Position numbers and translations under genes: made by a program
In this document: one piece after another, positions 1 through 7,908 of the stretch
Position numbering within the stretch: position 1 is the first letter of the stretch
Layout: every line of letters starts with the position of its first letter
NCBI GenBank assembly: GCA_012729675.1
Contig: JAAYCR010000049.1
Span: 1-32,536, forward strand
Origin: Phycisphaerae bacterium
GTDB taxonomy: Bacteria; Planctomycetota; Phycisphaerae; Sedimentisphaerales; Anaerohalosphaeraceae
DNA length: 32,536 nucleotides
Direction of reading: 5' to 3'
The notes under the pieces: model-generated
What the model was told of the DNA's origin: nothing
Seen by the model: only the letters and a program-made list of their open reading frames with translations
Database searches by the model: none

Positions 1-117
1 GCAAAACTGGCTACCAGAAAAGCGTATGGCTTTAAGAGCTTCAAAACGCTGGAATTGGCCTTGTATCACAATCTTGGTGCATTACCGGAACCGGTTGAAA
101 CCCACAAATTTTTTTGA
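1..117 (+). pseudogene. 3' end of a probable transposase (partial)
   Basis: An open frame enters from the left edge and ends at TGA 115-117, giving 38 residues. It contains AYGFKSFKTLELALYHNLG and then LPEPVETHKFF at the C terminus. I recognise this style of ending from DDE transposases of planctomycetes, probably ISL3-like, but the catalytic residues lie outside the window, so the family is a guess. The stop codon is only 11 bases before the next ATG, leaving no room for a normal terminal inverted repeat. This suggests either a decayed insertion sequence or a gene that only resembles a transposase. Whether the gene is intact upstream cannot be seen. Confidence 0.45.
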
Positions 118-128
118 AGAGGCACAAT

Positions 129-2135
129 ATGAAAAAGACAAACACACAATTCGAAAAAAATATCGCTCGCCTGGTCAAACTTGCCGGCGATTCCCAAGCC
201 CCGTCCGATCGTTTCACCGAAACCCTCGTTGATTCGGCTCTGGGAGAGCTTGGACAGGCACAAACCCGGCGGCAAAGGAGCTTCCGTATGAAATTCGTCA
301 CCAAAACCTTCATCAAAATCGCCGCCGTCGTCTTCATCGTCGTCGGCATCACAGCCATATTCACCATGACCGATGTGAAGAAATTCAGCCAACGTTCCTC
401 TGTCGCCCCTAGACAGATAAACGGACGAGCTGAATATGAGCGGGGCACAAATCATAATGCCCTATATCCAGAAATTGCCTTGGTATCGCCCCCGCCTCCG
501 ACTCCGACTTCGACAGAAGCACCTCGCGTAATGGCCCCCTCCCCAATAGAGCCCCCACCTGATATATCATTCTTCCCCTTTAGGGGGGGGGGAAGAGGAA
601 GAGCACAAATGGAGCTGCGGGAGGGGGAGGTGATAGACACTTTCACGCCGCCCCGCATGGCCCACGGCGGCACCACCCCGCCCAACGGTGAGCCGGTTGA
701 TGCGATGTTCTTCAAGAATTACGGCGTCAATCCCTTCATCGACACCGAAGACGACCACCTGTCCACCTTCGCCATCGACGTCGATACCGGCAGCTACACC
801 CTTAGCCGAAACTACCTCCAGCAGGGCAATCTGCCCCCGCGTGACGCCGTCCGCGTCGAAGAATTCGTCAACTATTTCGACTACAACTACTCCGCCCCGC
901 AGCGCGACACCTTCGCCGTTTTCTTTGAGGCCATGCCGTGGAGCTTCGGCCATGAGCGTCAAAATACCTACCTGATGCGGATTGGCCTCAAGGCCTACGA
1001 AGTCCCCGATGAATTGCGCAAGCCCGCCGTCCTGACCTTCGTCATCGACGTATCCGGCTCGATGAGTCGCGAAGATCGCCTCGAACTGGTCAAGAAAAGT
1101 CTGCGTCTGCTCATCGACAAACTCCGTCCCGAGGACAAAATCGGCATCGCCGTCTATGGCTCACGCGGCCATGCCGTCCTTGAGCACACAACCCTGGCCC
1201 GCAAAGACGCCATCCTCGAAGCCATCGACGCTCTCCGCTCCGAAGGCTCCACCTACGCCGAAGAAGGCATCCGCATCGGCTACGACATGGCCCAGGCCGC
1301 CTACACCCCCGGCCATATCAACCGCGTCATCCTCTGCTCCGACGGCGTGGCCAACGTCGGCCGCACCGGCGCCGACCAGATTCTCGACATCATCAAAGAA
1401 AAGGCCGACAATGGCATCACCCTCTCGGCCTTGGGCTTTGGCATGGGCAACTACAACGACGTCCTGATGGAACAGCTCGGCAACAAAGGCAACGGCTACT
1501 ACGCCTACATCGACACCCTCAATCAGGCCCAGCGACTGTTCGGCAACCTGACCGGCGTCCTTCAGGTCGTCGCCCGCGATGTCAAAATCCAGGTGGACTT
1601 CAACCCCGACGTCGTCCGCAGCTACCGCCTCATCGGCTATGAAAACCGCGACGTCGCCGACGAGGACTTCCGAAACGACACTGTGGACGGCGGCGAGATC
1701 GGGGCCGGCCACGCGACCACCGCCCTCTATGAACTCAAACTCTGGCCTGAAAAAGAAGGGCACATCGCAACAACGCAAATCCGCTACAAAGACCCCGACA
1801 CGTGGGAGGTCACGGAAATCGCCGCCGACTTCAACACCGTGCAGATTACCCATAGCACCGACGCCATCAGCAACGCCTTTGCCCTGGCCTCGGTCGTCAC
1901 CGAGTTTGCCGAAATCCTCCGCGAAAGCTACTGGGCCAAAGGTGCCGACCTGGCTGACACACTGGCCCGTGTCGAGATGATTTACGAAAACAATTCCGAT
2001 GACCCGGACATCGCCGAGCTGAAAGACCTCATCGCCCGCGCCACCCAACTGCTCAAAAACAAACAGCAGCAGACAACGTCGTCACCCACCCCCGACCCAG
2101 ACCTGATCCCCACAGACATCGAGTATCGCCGGTAA
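129..2135 (+). CDS. YfbK-type von Willebrand factor A domain protein, membrane anchored
   Basis: Protein of 668 residues. The start is ATG 129 because GAAGAGG lies six bases upstream; an in-frame TTG at 114 is less likely. Residues 1-55 are a charged cytoplasmic segment and residues 61-80 are one transmembrane helix. A Pro-rich and Gly-rich linker runs from about 115 to 190. Residues 195-290 match the domain that precedes vWA in YfbK proteins (NPFIDTEDDHLSTFAIDVDT). The vWA domain follows with an intact metal site, DVSGSMS (Asp307, Ser309, Ser311). The last 180 residues match the YfbK C-terminal domain. The short N-terminal part plus one helix resembles proteins encoded next to ECF sigma factors in planctomycetes, but no sigma gene is visible here. 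The linker contains a run of ten G bases. Function is probably metal-dependent protein binding outside the membrane; the ligand is unknown. Confidence 0.9.
   Translation: MKKTNTQFEKNIARLVKLAGDSQAPSDRFTETLVDSALGELGQAQTRRQRSFRMKFVTKTFIKIAAVVFIVVGITAIFTMTDVKKFSQRSSVAPRQINGRAEYERGTNHNALYPEIALVSPPPPTPTSTEAPRVMAPSPIEPPPDISFFPFRGGGRGRAQMELREGEVIDTFTPPRMAHGGTTPPNGEPVDAMFFKNYGVNPFIDTEDDHLSTFAIDVDTGSYTLSRNYLQQGNLPPRDAVRVEEFVNYFDYNYSAPQRDTFAVFFEAMPWSFGHERQNTYLMRIGLKAYEVPDELRKPAVLTFVIDVSGSMSREDRLELVKKSLRLLIDKLRPEDKIGIAVYGSRGHAVLEHTTLARKDAILEAIDALRSEGSTYAEEGIRIGYDMAQAAYTPGHINRVILCSDGVANVGRTGADQILDIIKEKADNGITLSALGFGMGNYNDVLMEQLGNKGNGYYAYIDTLNQAQRLFGNLTGVLQVVARDVKIQVDFNPDVVRSYRLIGYENRDVADEDFRNDTVDGGEIGAGHATTALYELKLWPEKEGHIATTQIRYKDPDTWEVTEIAADFNTVQITHSTDAISNAFALASVVTEFAEILRESYWAKGADLADTLARVEMIYENNSDDPDIAELKDLIARATQLLKNKQQQTTSSPTPDPDLIPTDIEYRR
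583..592 (+). repeat. Homopolymer run of ten G inside the vWA gene
   Basis: Ten consecutive G bases encode part of the FRGGGRG linker between the membrane helix and the vWA domain. The run sits next to a CCCC tract, so CCCCTTTAGGGG can also pair. A tract of this length is prone to slippage, and a one-base change would stop production of the vWA domain. Confidence 0.9.
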
Positions 2136-2163
2136 TCCTGTCTGCATCTCCATCCAACAATAC

Positions 2164-2190
2164 GGGCAGGCCCTCACGCCTGCCCTTTTT
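2164..2190 (+). terminator. Intrinsic terminator of the vWA gene
   Basis: Inverted repeat GGGCAGG (2164-2170) and CCTGCCC (2179-2185) with an 8-base loop, followed directly by TTTTT. It lies 28 bases after the vWA stop. On the other strand no T run follows the stem, so it should act only on the plus strand, not on the convergent acyltransferase gene. Confidence 0.85.
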
Positions 2191-3168
2191 CTATTCTAAT
2201 GGTTTTTTCTGCCGCTCTTCTTTCGGGCGGTGTTTCCAGCGGCGGTGCAACCACCAGTACTGCGTCGGGTCCTGGCGGATGAAGTCCTCGATGGCCTTGG
2301 TATATTGCTGCGTGATCCACGCCAGCGGGTCGGGCTTGTCGGCCCATTCGTCAGGCGTAATCAGCCGTGTACATTCCAGCTCAAAGAAAAAACGATCCCC
2401 CACCCGCCGCGTGCAGCCAATGCCGATGGGCAGGTTGTACTGCATCGCCAGCAGGCCGATGCTCTTATACGTGCTGGCCTTGCGGCCGAAGAAATCCACG
2501 AACACCCCCTTGCGCCCGGCATCCTGATCGGCAATAAACCCCAGCGTTGCCCCCTCGTGCATGATCTGCATGATCTGCTCGGTCGCCCCCTTCTTGTCGA
2601 TAATCTTCTGCCCCTTGCGCTCCCGGATGCCGTACAGATAACGGCTGATATAGGGATTATCCAGCGGCCGGGCGATGCTGTAGATGTTGAAGCCGAACAG
2701 CCCCAGCATATACCCGACGATCTCAAAATTCGCATAGTGCGCCGTCAGCAGAATCAGCCCCCGCTTTTCCTGCATCAGCCACTTGATGCGTTCGATGTTT
2801 CGCGGCGCACAATAGTCCCGCCAGTTGTCTTTGCGGACAATCCGCGGCGTATAAAAGATGTCGATCACCAGCATCGCCAACTGCTGGAACGACCGCCGCC
2901 CCACCTGCTCGCACCACGCCGTGTCTTTATCGGGGAAACTGGCCTGCAGGTTTTCCATCGCCCGCAGCCGCCCGCGTTTATAGACCCGCCACATCACGCT
3001 GCCCAACAAACACGCAAATTTCAGATTCGACCGCAGCGGAAACAGAAAAAGGATAAACAACCCCGCGCGCATCGCAGCATACCCCAGCCAGTCCAGCACG
3101 GCGTTACGCTGTTTTTTCTTCCTATTTTTTGGTTTTTCTGGAACATTCATTGGGTCTATAGCGTCCAT
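2191..3168 (-). CDS. Lysophospholipid/lipid A acyltransferase, LpxL/HtrB family
   Basis: Protein of 325 residues, the usual length for the LpxL/LpxM family. It transfers an acyl chain from acyl-ACP to a lipid A precursor or related lipid at the inner membrane. A basic N terminus is followed by a hydrophobic helix at about 28-46. The HX4(D/E) catalytic motif is present as HYANFE (His144, Glu149), and the family features FIADQDAGRKGVFVDFFG and the Trp-rich end DPTQYWWLHRRWK are visible. The start at 3168 is chosen for length; Met7 at 3150 is possible and neither has a strong ribosome site. It diverges from sppA and has a strong promoter just upstream. A role in outer-membrane lipid synthesis is inferred from the family; the acyl acceptor is unknown. 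Confidence 0.88.
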   Translation of the reverse strand: MDAIDPMNVPEKPKNRKKKQRNAVLDWLGYAAMRAGLFILFLFPLRSNLKFACLLGSVMWRVYKRGRLRAMENLQASFPDKDTAWCEQVGRRSFQQLAMLVIDIFYTPRIVRKDNWRDYCAPRNIERIKWLMQEKRGLILLTAHYANFEIVGYMLGLFGFNIYSIARPLDNPYISRYLYGIRERKGQKIIDKKGATEQIMQIMHEGATLGFIADQDAGRKGVFVDFFGRKASTYKSIGLLAMQYNLPIGIGCTRRVGDRFFFELECTRLITPDEWADKPDPLAWITQQYTKAIEDFIRQDPTQYWWLHRRWKHRPKEERQKKPLE

Positions 3169-3197
3169 TATTGAAATTACAGGTCGATAACTGTGCC

Positions 3198-3225
3198 ATT
3201 ATGCCGCACTCAAGATAAATGTCAA
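3198..3225 (-). promoter_or_regulatory. Sigma70-type promoter for the acyltransferase gene
   Basis: Read on the minus strand: TTGACA at 3225-3220, a 16-base spacer, then CATAAT at 3203-3198. The predicted start of transcription is about 20 to 25 bases before ATG 3168. The -35 hexamer lies 8 bases from the -35 of the sppA promoter on the other strand. Confidence 0.7.
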
Positions 3226-3233
3226 GCCCGGTG

Positions 3234-3263
3234 TTGACAGGGCTTTCGGGGTAGGGGTATAAT
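3234..3263 (+). promoter_or_regulatory. Consensus sigma70-type promoter for sppA
   Basis: Perfect TTGACA (3234-3239) and perfect TATAAT (3258-3263) with an 18-base spacer. The leader to ATG 3332 would be about 60 bases. The -35 boxes of this promoter and the divergent one form an inverted repeat, TGTCAA-8-TTGACA, so the two RNA polymerase sites are back to back and very close. Confidence 0.8.
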
Positions 3264-3331
3264 TATCAGAAGACAGAACATAGGAACCCAAAATACAGAA
3301 TTTAGAGACGAAAGCCGGAAGGGAACAAATT

Positions 3332-4384
3332 ATGGAGTATGACCACCCCGCAATGCCGCCGGAGCCTGAAAAACAGATGTTCCAGCACGCCGCACCGCCT
3401 GCTGAACCCAGGAAAAAAATCGGCGTCTGGTCGGTTTTATCGACGATTATGTTGTTTTTTTCGATTTTGGTCAACGGCGTGCTGCTGGTGACGGTGATCG
3501 CTATGGGGGCAATAATGACCACGTCCGCCACAAGCCGAACCACCGAGACCATCCTTGAAAAGACACTGATCGACGGCAACCGAAACCAGAAAATCGCGGC
3601 CATCCGCATTGAGGGGGTGATCGACAGCCGGATGAGCGACTGGGTCGCAATGCAGCTTGACGCCGCTCGGTGCGACACGACGGTCAAAGGCGTCATCATC
3701 CGCATCAACAGCCCCGGCGGCGACGTGGCGGCCAGCGACCAAATCCACTACGCCATCAGCCGCTACAAAGAACGCACCGGCAAGCCCGTGCTGGCGTTTA
3801 TGCAGTCGGTAGCCGCGTCCGGCGGGTACTATTCAGCGGTCGCCTGCGACCAGATCATGGCCGAGCCGACCACGATCACCGGCTCCATCGGCGTGATCAT
3901 GAGCCATCTGGTCGTCAAGGATCTGCTCGAAGAAAAACTGGGCATCAATCCCGTCGTCATCAAAAGCGGCGAACGCAAGGACTGGCCGAGCCTGTACACC
4001 GAGACCACCGACGAGCAGCGGCAGTATCTCGACGAACGCATCATCCAGCCCGCCTACGAGCGGTTTGTGCAGTTGGTCGCCGAAGGACGAAAGGGGCGGC
4101 TCACCGAGGCCGAGGTGCGTGTCTTGGCCGACGGCGGTATCTTTACCGCGCCGGACGCCCTGACCAGCAAGCTGATCGACCAAATCGGCTATTTTGAGCA
4201 GGCGGTCGAGTCGCTGGCGCAAAAGGCAGGCCTGACCCGTCCGCTGGTGGTCGAATACAGTGAACGCTTTTCGGTGCTGTCGATCTTCGGCGCCGAGGCC
4301 AACCGCGGCCTGACGCTCGACGCCGACCTCCTCGAAAAACTGCTCATCCCGAAACTGATGTATCTATGGGACGGACGGCGATAG
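3332..4384 (+). CDS. sppA: Signal peptide peptidase SppA, S49 serine protease
   Basis: Protein of 350 residues, matching the short, single-domain SppA form. It cuts remnant signal peptides within or at the membrane. Residues 1-30 are Pro-rich and cytoplasmic; 32-60 form one membrane helix. The protease core begins near 88 with AAIRIEGVI. RINSPGGDVAAS is the oxyanion region. The nucleophile is Ser163 in SVAASGGYYSA, and the general base is predicted to be Lys216 in SGERKDWPS; the Ser/Lys dyad is intact. AAGGGA upstream serves as ribosome site. It is transcribed from the strong promoter at 3234-3263, divergently from an LpxL-like acyltransferase, which suggests an envelope-maintenance link. Confidence 0.95.
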   Translation: MEYDHPAMPPEPEKQMFQHAAPPAEPRKKIGVWSVLSTIMLFFSILVNGVLLVTVIAMGAIMTTSATSRTTETILEKTLIDGNRNQKIAAIRIEGVIDSRMSDWVAMQLDAARCDTTVKGVIIRINSPGGDVAASDQIHYAISRYKERTGKPVLAFMQSVAASGGYYSAVACDQIMAEPTTITGSIGVIMSHLVVKDLLEEKLGINPVVIKSGERKDWPSLYTETTDEQRQYLDERIIQPAYERFVQLVAEGRKGRLTEAEVRVLADGGIFTAPDALTSKLIDQIGYFEQAVESLAQKAGLTRPLVVEYSERFSVLSIFGAEANRGLTLDADLLEKLLIPKLMYLWDGRR

Positions 4385-4431
4385 AGGCCAACTGGAAACA
4401 ACGTTCGCAGTTCAAAGCTTCAGCGTGTTAA

Positions 4432-4458
4432 ATTCGGTGTCCCCGGTGTATTCGGTGG
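4432..4458. repeat. Three tandem 9-base units after sppA
   Basis: Three consecutive units, ATTCGGTGT, CCCCGGTGT and ATTCGGTGG, share the core CGGTG with an exact 9-base period. They lie in the 130-base gap between the sppA stop and the convergent AMMECR1 gene. No open frame uses them convincingly and they do not form a terminator hairpin. Confidence 0.6.
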
Positions 4459-4514
4459 TTTTACCCTGTTGGCACGAGGACGAAGTAAAAATCGTCTAAG
4501 GGGCAGCATTGTGT

Positions 4515-5087
4515 TTATGATTCGACTCTGATCTGATCCCACGGCGCACCGAAGACCTCTGCGCTGAATAGATACACCTCGACACCTTTTTTCTTCCATG
4601 CATCCCATGGCAGCCCCGCCTTGTGCGTGCAGCAATAGCCGAGAAACTCCTCGGTGTCCCAGCCGGTTTCATCGGCAACCTGCGGCAGAAAGCAGCCGCT
4701 CCGCACGCCGTCGGTGATATAGATGCCGTCGATGCCCAGGCGCAGGCTCATCGGGTCGTCGGTCTTCTGCATCGGCGTCAACGCGGAGATTTCAATAAAC
4801 AGTTCGGGCAATTCCGCCGCCGTGATACGGTCGTGCGTAAATCGAGGGTCGTGCCGGGCCGACGAAACGGCCATCTGCGCGACCATCTGGCACAGCGGCT
4901 TTTCCGCCTCAAACTGCCCGATGCACCCCCGCAACTCGTCGCCGTTCTTGAGTGTCACAAAACACCCCCGCGGCTCATTCAGCACTGCATCGTCGCACCC
5001 CCCTTTCGGAACCGGCTTGCCCGCAATGACCGCCGCAACTGTCCGTTTGGCAATCGCAAGCAGCGTCATTTTATGGGTTTCATTCAT
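4515..5087 (-). CDS. AMMECR1 family protein
   Basis: Protein of 190 residues, a single AMMECR1 domain covering almost the full length. The signature EPRGCFVTLKNG-DELRGCIGQFE lies at about 39-60, followed by AVSSARHDPRF, IEISALTPM and the C-terminal PQVADETGWDTEEFLGYCC segment. The molecular role of the family is not settled; in many bacteria and archaea it is encoded next to a Memo-like protein and a radical SAM enzyme. Neither partner is adjacent here. The radical SAM enzyme at 12849-14168 is a different, B12-type protein. It follows the YqaA-type gene on the same strand after 119 bases, so the two could be cotranscribed. Confidence 0.9.
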   Translation of the reverse strand: MNETHKMTLLAIAKRTVAAVIAGKPVPKGGCDDAVLNEPRGCFVTLKNGDELRGCIGQFEAEKPLCQMVAQMAVSSARHDPRFTHDRITAAELPELFIEISALTPMQKTDDPMSLRLGIDGIYITDGVRSGCFLPQVADETGWDTEEFLGYCCTHKAGLPWDAWKKKGVEVYLFSAEVFGAPWDQIRVES

Positions 5088-5123
5088 CTTAATTGCCTAA
5101 ATACAGATGCGCTGGGAATTTCC

Positions 5124-5149
5124 CATCGGTCTGCTGCACAGAACCGATG
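5124..5149. other. Hairpin between the YqaA-type gene and AMMECR1
   Basis: CATCGGT (5124-5130) and ACCGATG (5143-5149) form a 7-base stem with a 12-base loop. An adjacent palindrome, GGGAATTTCCC (5114-5124 region), may extend the structure. There is no T run, so it is not an obvious intrinsic terminator; it may stabilise or process the transcript. Confidence 0.4.
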
Positions 5150-5206
5150 CCACCCAACCCGATTTATAATCATTAATTTTCAGCATACTTGGGCTGAAGC
5201 ACTAAA

Positions 5207-5902
5207 CTACTCAAACAAATGCCCAACCTTGCGCAGTACATAGACCAGCACGGCTAGTAAAATGATCGCGATGACGGTGGCGATGTTGAAGTATTTTTCA
5301 ATCAGCGTACGGGCGCGTTGACCAAAGAGCCGAAACAGCACGCCTTCGCCGCCGAACCGCATCGCCCGAAAGATCAGGCTCACGCCGATGAACTTCCAGA
5401 CCGACACCTCGGCCATCCCCCCGACCCAGCTAAACAGCATATACGGCACCGGCGTCAGGGCTGAGATGGCAATCGCCCAGAAGTCGTACCGCTGGTAATA
5501 ATCCAGCGCCAACTGCGCCTTGTCGCCCAACTGAAGCGGCCCGACGCTGATCTGCTCAAAAAACGCCACAACACGCTCCGGCCCAATCGCAAGCCCCAGC
5601 AAAAACGCAATCGTCCCCCCCAGCACCGAAAACACCGAACACGTCAAGCCGTAATGAATCGCCTTCTGCGGCTTGCCCATACTCAACCCGATCACCAGCA
5701 CATCGGCCGGAATCGGCACACAGATCGGCTCGACAATCGCCAGCACAATCAGCGCCGGCACGCCGAACCGCGTATCCGCCCACCCGATCACCCAATCATA
5801 CAGCCGTCGATGCCAGTGCCACCATGCGGTCGACTTCGAAGAGGCAGTAGGGGCTATCTCCGTCGATGTCGTCTCTGTCGTCGGCGGCATATTCAGTCCC
5901 AT
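5207..5902 (-). CDS. YqaA/DedA-like membrane protein with a VTT domain
   Basis: Protein of up to 231 residues with a short polar N terminus and about five hydrophobic segments. The core [20 protein letters not shown] and the later [19 protein letters not shown] fit the VTT (SNARE-associated) family, specifically the YqaA branch. DedA-type proteins help move lipids or maintain membrane potential, but the substrate of this branch is unknown. ATG 5902 overlaps the last codons of ilvD by ten bases (stop 5893-5895), and a second ATG at 5890 follows the ilvD stop directly. Either way translation is probably coupled to ilvD. Neither start has a strong ribosome site. Confidence 0.85.
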   Translation of the reverse strand: MGLNMPPTTETTSTEIAPTASSKSTAWWHWHRRLYDWVIGWADTRFGVPALIVLAIVEPICVPIPADVLVIGLSMGKPQKAIHYGLTCSVFSVLGGTIAFLLGLAIGPERVVAFFEQISVGPLQLGDKAQLALDYYQRYDFWAIAISALTPVPYMLFSWVGGMAEVSVWKFIGVSLIFRAMRFGGEGVLFRLFGQRARTLIEKYFNIATVIAIILLAVLVYVLRKVGHLFE

Positions 5903-7563
5903 TTCAGCACGGCGCCGCTGTCGGCACTGGTGGCCATCGCGGCGTATTTGGCCAGGCAGCCATAGGTGATACGCGGCGGACGCGGCTTCCAGGCGGCTTT
6001 GCGTTTAGCCAACTCGGCCTCCGACACCTCGACGTTGATCGTGCGGTTCGGGATGTCGATTGTAACGGTGTCGCCGGGATTGATCAGTGCAATCGGCCCG
6101 CCCATCGCCGCTTCGGGGCTGACGTGGCCGATGCAGGCGCCGCGCGTGCCGCCCGAAAAGCGGCCGTCAGTAATCAGCGCAACCGACTCGCCCAGCCCGG
6201 AGCCCATAATGTAGCTGGTGGGGCTGAGCATCTCCTGCATACCGGGGCCGCCCTTGGGGCCTTCGTAGCGGATGATCACCACATCGCCGGCCTTGACCTT
6301 GCCGCCAAGGATGCCATCGCAGGCCTCTTCCTGACTTTCAAAGATAACGGCCGGACCGGAATGTTTAAGCATCGACGGCGCAACACCGGCGGATTTGACG
6401 GCGCAGCCGTTGGGGGCGAGATTGCCCCGCAGAATGGCCAACCCGCCCTGTTTGGAGTAAGCTTTTCCAACCGTGTGGATGCAGTCGGGGTTCTTGATCG
6501 CCGCCTCGGCAATGTTCTGGCCGAGCGTCTTGCCAGTGACGGTCTTGCACTCCAGATTCAGCAAGCCCGGAATCGTGCTGATTTCCTTTAAAATCGCGCT
6601 GATGCCCCCGGCGGCATCGACATCCTCAATGTGCCAGTCGCTGGAAGGGGATACCTTACAGATATTGGGACACTTTTCGCTTATGGCGTTTATGCGATCC
6701 AGATTATACTGAATATCGGCCTCAGTGGCAACCGCCAGTGAATGAAGAACCGTGTTGGTCGAACCGCCCATCGCCATATCGAGGACAAAGGCATTATCAA
6801 TCGACTTTTCCGTCAAAATGTCCAGCGGCTTAAGGTCTTCATTGACCATCTCGACAATACGACTGCCCGCCTTTTTGTACAATTCCTGACGCTTGGGATC
6901 CACTGCAAGCACCGTTCCGTTGCCGGGCAGCGCCAACCCGATGGCCTCACACAGGCAGTTCATACTGTTGGCCGTAAACATCCCCGAACAGCTTCCCTGC
7001 GTCGGACAGCCGGCGAATTCCAACTCGGTCAGACGCTCTTCAGTGATCTTGCCGGCGTTAAACCCGGCGACCGCCTCAGAAATGGTGATCAGGTCCGCGG
7101 GTTTGCCGTCTTTGGTCTTGCCGGCCTTCATCGGGCCCCCGGAGACAAAAATCGTCGGGATATTGACCCGCATCGAGGCCATAAGCATTCCCGGCACCAC
7201 TTTGTCGCAATTCGGGATACAGATCATCCCGTCAAAGCAATGTGCCCGGCACATCGTCTCGACCGCGTCAGCGATGATTTCGCGCGAGGCCAGGGAGTAT
7301 TTCATCCCGACGTGTCCCATCGCGATGCCGTCGCAGACAGCAATGGTATTGAATTCAAACGGCACCCCGCCGGCGTCGCGCACCGCCTGCTTGACCACCT
7401 TGGCCACCTCGTGCAGGTGCACATGCCCCGGCACAATGTCGCAGTAGCTGTTGGCAATCGCGATAAACGGCTTCTTGATGTCGTCCGACGTCAGCCCGCA
7501 CGCCCGGAGCAGCCCCCGATGCGGCGCCCGCTGAAACCCCTGCTTGACACTATCACTTTTCAT
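5893..7563 (-). CDS. ilvD: Dihydroxy-acid dehydratase (IlvD)
   Basis: Protein of 556 residues, the normal length. It dehydrates 2,3-dihydroxy-3-methyl(butano/pentano)ate in valine, isoleucine and leucine synthesis. The Fe-S cluster ligands are visible as Cys41 ([10 protein letters not shown]), Cys119 ([12 protein letters not shown]) and Cys192 ([16 protein letters not shown]). The C-terminal [19 protein letters not shown] segment is intact. ATG 7563 is chosen because GGAG lies nine bases upstream; an in-frame GTG at 7578 overlaps that ribosome site. No other ilv or leu gene is nearby. The downstream YqaA-type gene overlaps its end, so they share a transcript. Confidence 0.96.
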   Translation of the reverse strand: MKSDSVKQGFQRAPHRGLLRACGLTSDDIKKPFIAIANSYCDIVPGHVHLHEVAKVVKQAVRDAGGVPFEFNTIAVCDGIAMGHVGMKYSLASREIIADAVETMCRAHCFDGMICIPNCDKVVPGMLMASMRVNIPTIFVSGGPMKAGKTKDGKPADLITISEAVAGFNAGKITEERLTELEFAGCPTQGSCSGMFTANSMNCLCEAIGLALPGNGTVLAVDPKRQELYKKAGSRIVEMVNEDLKPLDILTEKSIDNAFVLDMAMGGSTNTVLHSLAVATEADIQYNLDRINAISEKCPNICKVSPSSDWHIEDVDAAGGISAILKEISTIPGLLNLECKTVTGKTLGQNIAEAAIKNPDCIHTVGKAYSKQGGLAILRGNLAPNGCAVKSAGVAPSMLKHSGPAVIFESQEEACDGILGGKVKAGDVVIIRYEGPKGGPGMQEMLSPTSYIMGSGLGESVALITDGRFSGGTRGACIGHVSPEAAMGGPIALINPGDTVTIDIPNRTINVEVSEAELAKRKAAWKPRPPRITYGCLAKYAAMATSADSGAVLKWD

Positions 7564-7628
7564 AAACTTAATCTCCACAATAACGAAAATCAGATTAATT
7601 TGGATTCGCGGCCTTCAATTTTCACGAT

Positions 7629-7657
7629 ATTATAGCTGTCAGCGACGATTTCTTAAA
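7629..7657 (-). promoter_or_regulatory. ilvD: Probable promoter of ilvD
   Basis: On the minus strand a perfect TATAAT sits at 7634-7629, with a weak -35 (TTTAAG) 17 bases further up. The leader to ATG 7563 would be about 60 bases, too short for a T-box or an attenuation peptide, and none is visible. Confidence 0.5.
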
Positions 7658-7908
7658 CCGAAAAATCAAAAACAGTCGATTTAAACGTCGGTTGGAGGGA
7701 ATTTTTTTCAGTAGTGTCATAGTAAGGAACTATTGAGGTATGTGAAATGTAGCCCGCATAGCGACATGAGGAAGCCACGCGTCTTAATAAACTTGTGGTG
7801 TATGGGAAACAGCAATCCCTCCGCCCCTTCACGCACGCGCAGCAGGCGGGAAGGAGCAGGGGGACAATCACTGCTTTACGGTACATGCCATGGCGGGCGA
7901 GGCTGCAT
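7658..7908. other. Gap between ilvD promoter and the dockerin gene, no confident gene
   Basis: About 250 bases. The half nearer the dockerin gene is GC-rich and contains loosely complementary CCCCTTC and GAAGG tracts around 7820-7860, which may fold. Open frames cross it on both strands (7653-7940 minus, 7733-8029 plus) but they are rich in Cys, Arg and Ser, run into the dockerin gene and have no ribosome site. The text looks like an interspersed repeat or decayed sequence rather than a gene. No intrinsic terminator was found for the dockerin gene. Confidence 0.5.

Noticed and set aside
2230-3174. A 314-codon frame opposite the acyltransferase
   Set aside because: Shadow of the LpxL-type gene; Pro-, Arg- and Gln-rich with no recognisable feature.
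7564-7640. T-box or attenuator leader for ilvD
   Set aside because: The predicted leader is only about 60 bases, without a run of branched-chain codons or a terminator hairpin.
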